A DNA stretch of 23,344 bases from Scleroderma bovista (Eukaryota; Basidiomycota; Agaricomycetes; Boletales; Sclerodermataceae): the NCBI GenBank assembly GCA_037178675.1, contig JAYMGJ010000381.1, forward strand, positions 1 through 23,344, in the 5' to 3' direction. The stretch's first letter is position 1; every line of letters starts with the position of its first letter. This document shows, in pieces, positions 1 to 8,365 of this stretch. The position numbers were made by a program, and so were the translations under genes. The notes under the pieces are model-generated. The model worked only from the letters and a program-made list of their open reading frames with translations, ran no database searches and was not told where the DNA came from.

Positions 1-575
1 ACATAGCCATGAATTCCGTTTCTGTTTGGTTTACTTGTACATACCATACATTCATATCATATTGATTCAATGTTAGTACAACATTTTTCGAGGGTACAAT
101 CATGACTGTGCACCAGAACAGTTGGTTCCTGTCATGGGCTCCTTGAACTTGACTCACTTTGGTGGTCTGAAGTCGTGAACATCTGAAGTATGGTTCGAAC
201 TCGAAGCAAGGTTGGTATCAGTGGGAAGCTCCGTCATTGTATTGTAGGCCCCTTCTCGGGATATGTGCAGCACCGGACTTGCTTGCTTGATGGATTTGAT
301 CAGAAAGAAGGTGCGATAAACCTGGCAGAACCTACATAGATCACAGGAGGTAGTAAAGTCGTTGATTTCATAATAGCAGCGACGCCGTACCAACCCCGGT
401 GGGGAAGACGATGACGGCGACAGAACCGCTTCCGTCTTGAGCGACACCCCTAAGATATCCATGATGCAAATTCCCCGCAATGAGTCGCCGAGGTCTGAAA
501 ATAAATAGGGCTTCGAGCGGCTCGAGCCATATCCCTCATCGTCATCGTCATCATGGTCAGAAAATATACACTCAG
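1..575. other. 3' flank of the F-box pseudogene, no clear gene
   Basis: No recognisable feature. A 168-codon open frame on the minus strand (154-660) contains a run of five aspartates and serine-rich stretches. It could be a frame-shifted continuation of the F-box pseudogene or chance; it matches no family I know. Bases 1-153 are AT-rich with no open frame of note. Confidence 0.3.
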
Positions 576-1055
576 CTAGCAGTCTGACGTGCAACATCGG
601 TTTACTGTACCCGCCAATTGTCGCTGTTGCAGCCACCGAGCAAGATGCTCGGTAGACCACTCGTAGTCAACGACCATCCCACGGAGCATCGATTACCAGT
701 GGTCTGCAGCACATGATCCATCCAGCTTTGTCCTGAAGAGAGCATCGGTTTCCACAGTGTGCACCTCCACATGATGCACGTTTGAGAACACCGAGGATAC
801 AACCTCGGCACACTCAACTTCCAAGGCAGAAGACGCAGCATCCAACACGAGATGTCGGGTATTGTAAAACTTGGATTCGAATCCGTGGAAAATGGCAGAT
901 AGCTGGTCACAGGGAACGACGACGGTAAAGTATAAATATGAGAGATTGAGGGCTACAACCGCCTTAATTAATTCTCTCTGCTGGGCAGCCTCGAGTGTAA
1001 GCGACGAAGGAATGGCAGAGAGATGCTGCCTGGTTGAAGGGAGGGATTATCAGAA
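576..1055 (-). pseudogene. C-terminal part of a broken F-box/LRR-like host gene
   Basis: Minus-strand remnant reading leucine-rich text (for example SISLPFLRRL, then TLEAAQQRELIKAVVALNLS, then a segment containing HHVEVHTVETDALF) and ending near ARWLQQRQLAGT. This fits the loose leucine-rich C-terminal half of Agaricomycete F-box proteins, where short hydrophobic strands alternate with variable loops. Damage visible: a change of frame near position 1000, a TAA stop at 693-695 that would be CAA in an intact gene, and a TAG at 576-578 that may be the natural or a secondary end. Its upstream continuation is at 1825-1867 beyond a small transposon, and I infer that the F-box itself is the piece at 15382-15778. 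Direct evidence is only the composition and the continuity of frame; the family call is inference. Confidence 0.5.
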
Positions 1056-1057
1056 TA

Positions 1058-1100
1058 CTATGCTGTACAACAAGTCCGGCAGTCATGGTCAACCGGCAGT
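1058..1100 (+). repeat. Left terminal inverted repeat of the 767-bp element
   Basis: Begins CTATGCTGTACAACAAGTCC directly after the TA at 1056-1057 and is identical over 43 bp to the reverse complement of 1782-1824. Confidence 0.9.
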
Positions 1101-1180
1101 CACAGAAGGTCACAGAAAGGTCACACATGCCGAGTACAAACTTCGGCACTGCTATGAGGGGTTGATTGACACGTAACTAA

Positions 1181-1459
1181 CTACATATCTTGATCCATGA
1201 AGTGAGGCTCTGAAGAAACCGGATCCGAGATACAAAAATTCAACGGTTGAGTGTGTCGGCAGCTGCGTACTTTCACTCCAGCTTGGAAAAGCACTGAAAA
1301 AAGAGGATTTTGGGCAATATTGGCATGTGAGAGATCAGCAAGGTAGTCCTTGATGCGAGTCTTCAACTCTTCGACAGTCTCTTCTCGCGAGATTCCAAGA
1401 GCACCACAAGTGCAGTGGAGAGTCGGAGACCGGCTTGTAGAGTCCACTGGCAAGACCAT
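1181..1459 (-). pseudogene. SAP-like domain coding fragment inside the 767-bp element
   Basis: The 92-codon frame contains GALGISREETVEELKTRIKD, which has the leucine/glycine spacing of a SAP-type DNA-binding helix-turn-helix. It is followed by a helical tail ending NPLFSVLFQ. A neighbouring frame just upstream (about 1440-1500) reads LNGLASGLYKPVSDSPLHL, which looks like the lost N-terminal side of the same domain, so a frameshift near 1440 is likely. SAP-like domains sit at the N-terminus of several fungal transposon and chromatin proteins. The fragment may be a relic of the parent element's transposase or of a captured gene; which one cannot be told here. Confidence 0.3.
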
Positions 1460-1781
1460 TCAATGCTTGTATCTGTGACTCATAAGTAGGATCAAAGGTT
1501 GCACGTTTTTGCCCAATCGACCACTACCTCCCTTCGACCAGCGAAGTCGAAGCAGCCCCATCAGAGCTGAGAGGGCGATACCACCTGTGAGAGAAGTTCA
1601 AACTCAGCCCCAGCATGTGACACTTGGGTGACGCCGTTCAGCATTTGGGCGTGACAACAGCTTTTTAACTATCTTGCTCATTTCATCTTCAATTAACTTC
1701 GTTCAACCTCGCAGTACTCCAAAATATGCACTAGTTGTATTGTGGTTGTAAAAATGTTGGTAGAATTGTGTATTTTGTGAA

Positions 1782-1824
1782 ACTGCCGGTTGACCATGAC
1801 TGCCGGACTTGTTGTACAGCATAG
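1782..1824 (-). repeat. Right terminal inverted repeat of the 767-bp element
   Basis: Exact reverse complement of 1058-1100 and followed by TA at 1825-1826. The interior 1460-1781 shows no gene. Confidence 0.9.
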
Positions 1825-1867
1825 TATACGAGCTCAAGGGTGGTCAATTTCTGAGACGACAACAAAG
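1825..1867 (-). pseudogene. Middle fragment of the F-box/LRR-like pseudogene
   Basis: A 43-bp sliver between the small TA element and the Plavaka element. On the minus strand it reads LLLSSQKLTTLELVY when the first codon is completed with the base at 15382 on the far side of the two large elements, and it continues in frame into 1055 and below once the 767-bp element is removed. The LxxLxL pattern is typical of leucine-rich repeats. The short length makes the assignment dependent on the flanking pieces. Confidence 0.5.
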
Positions 1868-1879
1868 CATCAGGAAAAA
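1868..1879 (+). repeat. Left terminal inverted repeat of the Plavaka element
   Basis: CATCAGGAAAAA, perfectly complementary to 7866-7877. The following bases include CTATGTAGCATAGCC, a diverged counterpart of the text inside the right end. Confidence 0.65.
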
Positions 1880-2118
1880 CATTTTGCTATGTAGCATAGC
1901 CACTGAGGTACCATGTCACTTAGAGACTCTAACGTCATATGTCGCATCAGGCAGGTGATCTGTAGCACTGTCAAGCTGTCACCGCGTGACACATAGCACA
2001 CAGTCGCCAATATTGTTGATTGTGCTGTCCCAATAGCTCGTATAGTCGTTATAGCAGTCATTCACACTATGCATTCAATGTAGCCTGTGTGGTCATTATC
2101 ACATTGTACCCTCAAGTA
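1880..2118. other. Left subterminal non-coding region of the Plavaka element
   Basis: No gene. It contains several short TATGT/CATAG and TAGC/GCTA motifs (for example GCTATGTAGCATAGCC near 1885) that resemble the CTATA-rich right subterminal region. It also forms the 3' flank of the transposase gene ending at 2119. Confidence 0.4.
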
Positions 2119-5100
2119 CTACCAATCACATAGCGCGACGAATGTATCTAAATCAATATATGAATTAACGTGAAAGGCGCTCGCCATCTCCAGCACGTTA
2201 TTTGCCGACCAATCCGAACTAATAAATTTACCACACTGGCCTTGAAGATGGCAAGGGCGCGCGAGCCGATCAACACTGATCACCGAGACGTTGGGCTGGT
2301 GGTTGCGCGTGGAACGGGTGACGATGTACTGACCAGAAATGGGCTCACGGCGACGGAGTGCGGTGAACCATTCGACGTACGCCAGTGGATGGGGGTAAAC
2401 CCCGAGATGATCCGGCAGCTTGAAAATGACACGCACTTGCGCGATACGCATCGCTTGCAGTCAAATACCTGTCAGCGCACACTCGTCTCGCCGAAGACGC
2501 CCGGTACTTACCATCAGGCCCAGCAAAAACTGACTGCTGACGTCCTTCGTCCCACACAAACGCCGTATCGAATCTTGCGGGGGATTCAGCCTTGCGGCCA
2601 CGACCAGCGACCTTCGGCCTAGCACGAATCTTGTGCCAGACACTGCCGTGTCCTGTGACCACGCTAGGGCCACTTTCGACATAAATGCGGCTGAATACGT
2701 CGAACCGATCCGATTCGACGGGAAGGACCACCTTGTCATGAGTCGTGCGGGAGATAAGAAACTGCTTGAGCGCTGAAAGAAATTCGAGAGCCTTGTACTC
2801 GCTTTGTAAATCCTGAACGGAAACCCCACGATCATATGGGTTCTTCCCCACTTTGTAGCGGATTTTCGCTAGAGTAACCGGTTTTTCAATGACCGCCAAG
2901 GTTGTAGCTCAAGTACAACATACCTGATGGTTCCGGCACAGAAAGGCGGTCCATGATATCCCCAGCCCCCTCATCCAGAGGATCACCCATCCCAGAACCA
3001 GCATCCGAGTCGTCAACCTCACCGCCAGGTCTTCCGTCGATGGAGTCCGTGGTTTCAGAACACCTAAGTTGCTTCCAGGCATGGTAAGCACTCTTGTGAT
3101 GAATTGCCTCTTGGCGTTGAAGCCACAAGGCCATTTGTTCGACATAATCGTGTTTGTTGCTGGCTCGGTAGGCGTCTTTAGCGTAGTCGATATGTAGGCG
3201 CTCTGGGTATTCCGTGTTGTATCCGTCAGCGCTGCCGAGCGCTCGGATAGAAGAGACGTAATGCACGAGCGAGTGGATCTTGGGGACGTTGAAATGATCG
3301 CGAATGCCGAGCTCGACGAGAATATCTTTGCGCGTGTGGAACAAACTCAGGCTCTCTTGCATCGCCGCAAGAGTCTTGTCCGTGTGTTGTTGGAACCGCG
3401 CGTAGTATATGAAGTCGAGCAGTGAGCGAGCCATCACGAGGATATTATCTTCGGCCGCACCGGATATGAGACCTACAAAAACCCTTTCCATCTCCTTGTG
3501 TTCCGTGCCTGTCCATTGCGAGACCGCGGAAATCCCTTTCTTGAAGTGGCGAAGCCCTGGGTAGTGACCCACAGCCTGAAAACGGGCATCCATCTCCTTC
3601 TCGCCGATAACGCCCAGACACCACTGCAGCAGGTGGTCGTGGAAGATTCCTTTGTGGAGTTGATGGAGGATGTCGGGTGTGATGCAAGCGAAGATGTCGG
3701 TGAAGGGAAGATCTTTCCAAAAAGGTTCGTAGACTGGGCGCAACCCTTCCATATCAAACTTATTTGATTGTTTGTTTCTTCGCTTCCGCTGCAAGGTCTT
3801 CAACGTGTCAACCATACTGCGGTACGTGCATTCCTCGAGGTCTCCACGATCTTTCGATTTAACCAGACAGCGAGGGCAGCGGCTCTCTTTGTTGCAGCCC
3901 ACAAGGCACTGCTCAGGAAAGTCGGCGATGTAGGCAGCCAGGATCGGATGGACTTGCCGCATGCAACCATCAGCGCAAACCATGGCCTTCCCTCGATGAC
4001 CAGCATCGACCAGCGGACGCAACAACAACGACATTGCATAGTGGAATAGGCGATGTCCTGCAGCAGACCGGGACTTCTTCTGGAAACACTCCAGCTTGGA
4101 CACAGGCAAGTACCCGATTAGTATCATTGCGTGCGCTGACACTCGTCTTCGGACATCTTTCGAGATATTCCCAATGGTCAGATATACGGGCCATGCCTTT
4201 TTGTCTCCACTGAACACTGACAACGACGTTTTATCCGAAGACAAGATCACTGGCGCCACCACTGCACCGTCTGGCAATTTTTCCTGTGCATCGCCATTGG
4301 CTTGGTCACTTCTCTGACAATCAACGGTATGTACTTACTTGGGTCTCCCACCACCAGTCACCTGTCCACATTTCATCATAGATACGGCTCTCTCCCTTTG
4401 CATCCGCATATGCACGCTCTGGGACATATGCCAACATGTCTCGCAAGGTGGGATTCCCAATAAGCTCCGCCATGCATTCAACAGGGTCCCTTCGCCATAG
4501 TTCCAGCGTCTCCCGCTTCATGGCCCCATCCTCACTGACTACGTCTCCCTCCACGTCTATCATCTCACATGTCCAACCCGGGCCAGCATACAAAGAGTCC
4601 ACGCGCTTGAGGAACGAACGTGAATTGTTGAACGAAACACCACTTTTCCGTACCTTCAAAACATGGATCGCGCTCAGCATTGAGCAGGTAAGAATATTTT
4701 TATTCGCTTACAGAGGAAAGCTTTAGCAACTCATTGATCTTGGTTTGGCCAAGGTTTTTCATCATAAATTGTGCAAGTTCCCATTCGTCCTCATCACAGA
4801 AAGGTGCCCATTCGCTATCGCCCCTCTCAACCTCCGCGGCTTCGAGGTGCTCAAAGACCGTCTTTTGCTTGCCTAAGATTGTGGCGGCGACTCCCGGGTA
4901 CTGTTCTGTGAAGCGTCCAGAGGATGGCCAACAAGGTGAGTCTCCATTGTCTTCCTCCACTCGCGCACACTTTGATGGCGGCTCGCAGAGTTCAGGTGGC
5001 CCAGGATCAGCGTCAATGCGAGACTGATGGACCAGGTGGCCATCCGGAACATCAAGAGGAATGTCAGGAGGATCCATACCATCAAATGCGTTCTCCCACT

Positions 5101-5296
5101 CGTAGGGATAGTCCGGTGCGCCGTCAATTGTCCGCTCTGGAAGCTCATCGTCTGCGTCGTTCGATACAGTATATTTCATCTGATCAAGGAGCCTCGTCCG
5201 TTGATCGCGACACGCGGGTGACTGGGCAATATGCCGCCTGATTCCTGCCTCAGTGGCTATGGGCTTCAAGCAATAACTGCAGCGTTGGGGGGGCAT
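2119..5296 (-). CDS. Plavaka transposase, complete, five exons (983 aa)
   Basis: Exons 5296-4712, 4653-4339, 4283-2924, 2868-2512 and 2453-2119 join in frame across four GT..AG introns of 55-58 nt (4654-4711, 4284-4338, 2869-2923, 2454-2511), giving 983 residues with no internal stop. The N-terminus has a C2HC zinc finger (C6, C9, H22, C29), usual for this family. Family landmarks follow in order: ELLKLSS, FDEMWTG-type text (here YDEMWTGDWWWE), APVILSSDKTSLSVFSGDK, AWPVYLTIGNISKDVR, SAHAMILIGYLPVSKLECF, CPRCL, DILHQLHKGIFHDHLLQW, and a C-terminal DUF6830-like part (RIAQVRVIF, VYPHPLAYVEWF, VNSYIDLDTFVAL). Plavaka proteins are DDE-fold transposases of the CACTA clade common in Agaricomycetes. 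Length and completeness suggest a functional gene. The start is the first ATG before the zinc finger. Exon joins are predicted from splice signals and family similarity only. Confidence 0.93.
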
Positions 5297-5624
5297 GGTG
5301 TGGTAGGTCTGTCACCTCTGTCGTCTCTGTCCCAGTGTCTCACTGATTTATCTTTTTGACAGCTGGCAATACACCGGGCCATCGCACGCAGTCTACGGAC
5401 CGATAGGTGGGGCTCCATGTCAACCAAAATATGTCTTTTATTTTTCAGATCATCCCGTGACCATGTCGCGATGCGCGTTCGTGGCGCAACTGATTGTTGA
5501 TTTCTACAAACAAGCCATACGCAAACAGCAGGTATAAGTGGGTAGTTTGGGTCCTGCCATTGATCGTGCCAACCCCACCTCATCCATTCTTAGTTCCAGC
5601 CGCCTGCTCCCAGCTCTAATTCAC
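5297..5624. promoter_or_regulatory. Divergent promoter spacer between transposase and DUF6532 gene
   Basis: A 328-bp non-coding gap separates the two divergent start codons of the Plavaka element, so both promoters must lie here or just inside the genes. TATAAG at 5533-5538 is a possible TATA box for the plus-strand gene. No equally good element was seen for the minus-strand gene. No experimental support. Confidence 0.45.
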
Positions 5625-7497
5625 ATGCAAACCTCAACCAATGCACTCTATCGCAACGCTGACAAAGAGAACTTTAGAGGTCAGTCCAGCCAAACAACAT
5701 CGCAGATCGCCACTGACAGTGCTCCAAACAAAAAAAAAAAGATTCTGGTGGTCGGGTGCACCGACCATCAGAAAAAGTTAGGCATGCTGTGCATGGACAT
5801 GAAGAAACGGCCCAACGGCGCAATGCCAAGGCCCAGAAGGAACGTGAACGTCGTCACCATCGCCACTTAATGGAGGAAGGGAGTGAGAACGAAGACGAGG
5901 AGAACAGCGAAGAAGGGCGGGACATCGACAATGATGATGAAGAAGAAGAAGAAGAAGGCACTCAGGTACCTCCCATCTTTTTTTTTTTGTGCGCCGTACC
6001 GACAGAATATCACGTTAAGTTTAGTAGCCATCCCGTTCCTTCTAAGCTTAGTGCGGTGCCTAGGCAGCGCCCCCTCACATACAGCAACAGCAAAGTACCT
6101 AAGGTGGCCGGCGGCAGCAATCCTGAAGTAAGTATTGTCTAGTATTGTAGTCAAGAAGTATTCTCATCAGGAGCAGGGAAACTTCTTTCTCTCGGACGGT
6201 GAAGACGCAGGACCGACTCCGCAGGACTCTTTGTCGGAACGACAGACTGTCCAACACAAAAAGAACAGGCATGTTGAACACGCGAGCTCTGAAGGCACGG
6301 TGACAGACACCACGAATCGGTGAGACCATCTTGCCTTCATCCATACAAAACCCTCACTGGTCATACTAGCAGCGACGTGCGTGCCAAGAGGCGACGGGAA
6401 CCCGTTGAAGAAGACAATCCAGAGACAACCATTGTCAAGGCACAAAAGCTCACCGAACACGAAGGTCGTCCATGCGCCTGGGACTATGACGATGTTACCC
6501 AAGAGTTTGTCAATGCAGCCATTGCAGACTACCGGGCACGCCTGTGTGCCGAGAGTCCCATGCCTGACCATGCACAGGAGATGGTCCTTCTGAATGCGTC
6601 TTGGGCCAAGGCGGTTCAGACCACAGGCGTTAACCTTGTGCGAACGCCCCAGCTCGCTAAACTCGTAAGTGCTGTACCCGCTGTGTCAATACTGTACTTC
6701 TGATTTGATATAGATCACCATCCGTGGCTCGCAAGTTCGCGGCAAGCTCAAGGGCAAGCTCCGCCCTCTCGTGGAAGTAATGTTCAATTTCCACAGTAGC
6801 CAGACCAAATCGGCGATCAAGAAGAATCGCACGTTAGCGGAGGAGTTAAAAGAAGGTGCCAACTTCGCATTTAAGGTATGCTGGTCCTGCAGTGTGTGCT
6901 GGGCTTAGTAGTTACTGATGTGTGGGTGGACAGCATAGGGCACTGGTACAAGATGAGCGCCGTGGTTTTCTCAAGGCGCCGATCATTCAAAAAATCATCA
7001 ATACCATGTGGTTTGCCAACAAGAACGATGAAGGCATTAAACAACACTCATCGTTCAAGCCGTTCCCGCTACCTGCTCTGGCATTAGTTCTGATGGCGGT
7101 AAGTGTTGTGCTCCACCACTGAGTTGGTCGTCACTCATAAAGTTGCTTAGATCAAATGCTGTGTAGACGAGTGGACGACTGGCACACGTACGGATATCTC
7201 TTTCACGGTTCAAGACTACCGCACCGGATATGAGTCCCACCTCAAGTGCCTGCAAAATTTTGACGAAGCAACGAAAGAGTTTGGTGTTCTCAAGGGCATT
7301 TGTGCCCGGATTTACGAGGATGGACGGTGAGTACACAATCTACGTTAACTGCAGTGACTGACTGTCTAGCTACTAGTATCCATTCCGGTGCACCTGCGCT
7401 CACCACGCAGCCACAAAATGTGGTGTCCGCGCAAATCATTGCAGCTGCCATCAAAGAACATCAGGAGGGATCAACCATGGAGGACGAGTCGGATTGA
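5625..7497 (+). CDS. DUF6532-domain protein carried by the Plavaka element (possible frame break at A11)
   Basis: Seven exons: 5625-6127, 6171-6319, 6370-6664, 6714-6875, 6934-7098, 7151-7326 and 7377-7497, joined by six GT..AG introns of 43-58 nt that all keep frame. The N-terminal part has a GGRVHRPSEK motif, then a basic coiled region and a Glu/Asp-rich tract. The C-terminal half carries the DUF6532 core: KGKLRPLVEVMF, FLKAPIIQKIINTMWFANKN, FKPFPLPALALVLMAI, CCVDEWTTGTR and YRTGYESHL. The function of DUF6532 is unknown, but it is greatly expanded in Agaricomycetes. One fault: the run of eleven A at 5730-5740 puts the first ~36 codons in a different frame from the rest; twelve A (or nine) would give one continuous 523-residue (or 522-residue) protein. 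This may be an assembly error or a real frameshift. The first part of exon 1 after 5960 could also contain an unrecognised intron. Confidence 0.82.
5730..5740 (+). repeat. A11 homopolymer, likely slippage site in the DUF6532 gene
   Basis: Eleven consecutive A. Upstream the frame reads ATDSAPNKKKK; downstream the family-like text (GGRVHRPSEK) is in another frame that would be reached with 9 or 12 A. Confidence 0.6.
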
Positions 7498-7865
7498 GTT
7501 CGAGTAGCTAGCTATGTGTGAAGTACAATTTGGGCTATATGTTTTAATTCTATTCTGAGGTGGATTGTACTGCATATGCCTGATTGAGAAATGGAGACTA
7601 TGGTGTGCTATACTGCAGTGATGGCAAGTGGCAATGGAAGTATACCAATGCCATGATAGAAGGTGAGGGGTCTATGTCACAATATGTAGTCTTGATAGCA
7701 TACATAGTAGCCCTGCTACATTGGAGACATATTTACATGCCATACTATGGCTACTATGGAGTACTATAGATTTCATACATGGTGCTATATTGCCTTTATA
7801 TTGGGGACTTGTCAATGGAGCTTTGAGCACTATAGAGGCTATATAGTACTATATTGCCAAGTATC
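7498..7865. other. Right subterminal region of the Plavaka element, CTATA-rich repeats
   Basis: No gene. Dense short motifs of the type CTATRG, TACTATAG, GCTATATTGCC and ACTATGG recur on both strands (for example around 7740-7770 and 7830-7858). Clustered subterminal motifs are the usual transposase-binding array of CACTA-type elements. The left subterminal region has fewer copies. Confidence 0.5.
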
Positions 7866-7877
7866 TTTTTCCTGATG
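7866..7877 (-). repeat. Right terminal inverted repeat of the Plavaka element
   Basis: TTTTTCCTGATG, the complement of 1868-1879. It abuts the left end of the next element at 7878 with no intervening base. Confidence 0.65.
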
Positions 7878-7923
7878 AGTGAGAACTGGTTATCACCTGG
7901 TATGACATGGTGTGACAAGATAT
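7878..7923 (+). repeat. Left terminal inverted repeat of the CACTA-like element
   Basis: Starts AGTGAGAACTGGTTATCACC. It pairs with 15336-15381; differences are at repeat positions 25, 30, 35, 39 and 40. Confidence 0.88.
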
Positions 7924-8365
7924 GACTTCTACAAGAAAGTCAGATGTGGTCACATTGGATCACACAGGGTCGTACCATGAGACTGACGCAGTATGCTGGG
8001 GCACGACTCTGTATTACAATATATTACTTTTTTCGTATAATCATATCCATGCACATCTTGTCATATCCCGGTGTGCCGCTGTGCACCTTGTGCAATATGC
8101 CTACATATGCTCCTATATGACGTGATATTATGAAGTCACACACGGTCATATATGGTAATATTCAGTCACACTAGCATTTGCACTGCGCAGATATGCTTCA
8201 AAATGACCATATATTACAATATTCTAACACGTAGCGTATCTAGCGGGATGCAGGGTATGCATACATGGGTGTATGCGGCCAATAATAACACGTTCGTCCG
8301 TTGTCGTTCCAAGAATGCGTGCCAAGGGGAGTGGACAGAGACAACACTGGGTGTCAGTATACTGA
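7924..8365. other. Left subterminal region of the CACTA-like element with TATGAC motifs
   Basis: No gene supported. TATGAC or its complement occurs at 8060-8065, 8116-8121 and 8145-8150. Together with 7901-7906 (inside the terminal repeat) and 7921-7926 (across its inner edge) this makes five copies within 250 bp, plus several CATATG/ATATAT variants. This looks like a subterminal transposase-binding array. A matching GTCATA lies at 15313-15318 near the right end. Confidence 0.5.

Larger units (their letters stand above)
1058..1824. mobile_element. Non-autonomous TA-flanked DNA transposon (MITE-like), 767 bp
   Basis: Bounded by perfect 43-bp inverted repeats (1058-1100 and 1782-1824) and flanked on both sides by TA (1056-1057 and 1825-1826). 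That is the target-site signature of the Tc1/mariner superfamily. It has no transposase, only a decayed coding fragment. Removing it with one TA restores an open frame through the F-box/LRR pseudogene, reading LELVYSDNPS across the join, which supports both the boundaries and insertion into a formerly coding exon. Its ends do not resemble the start of the DDE transposon near 16127, so the mobilising transposase is not obvious in this window. Confidence 0.85.
1868..7877. mobile_element. Plavaka DNA transposon with transposase and DUF6532 gene, about 6.0 kb
   Basis: The ends are a perfect 12-bp inverted repeat (CATCAGGAAAAA at 1868-1879 and its complement at 7866-7877). Just inside, both ends carry similar GC(A)ATRTAG..ATAGCC text. 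Between them lie a complete Plavaka transposase gene on the minus strand and a DUF6532 gene on the plus strand, transcribed divergently from a 328-bp spacer. Both genes sit centrally with 240-380 bp of non-coding sequence at each end, as expected of a CACTA-type element. The only candidate target duplication is AG (1866-1867 and 7878-7879), too short to rely on. The boundary call is moderately sure; the gene content is very sure. Confidence 0.7.

Noticed and set aside
2170..5241. Many overlapping open frames on the plus strand and in other minus frames across the Plavaka gene
   Set aside because: They are antisense or out-of-frame shadows of the transposase exons, lack family motifs, and conflict with the clean five-exon model.
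2119..5296. KDZ transposase
   Set aside because: The zinc finger, the DEMWTG/SSDKTSLSVFSGDK/NISKDVR motifs and the YIDLDTFVAL end are Plavaka features; KDZ landmarks were not seen.
5932..5998. GAA-rich tract and T-run near 5985 as functional repeats
   Set aside because: The GAA run simply encodes the Glu-rich stretch of the DUF6532 protein and the T-run is low-complexity sequence, possibly intronic.
1866..7879. AG as a 2-bp target duplication of the Plavaka element
   Set aside because: Two matching bases are expected by chance one time in sixteen, and the right copy is also the first two bases of the CACTA-like repeat.
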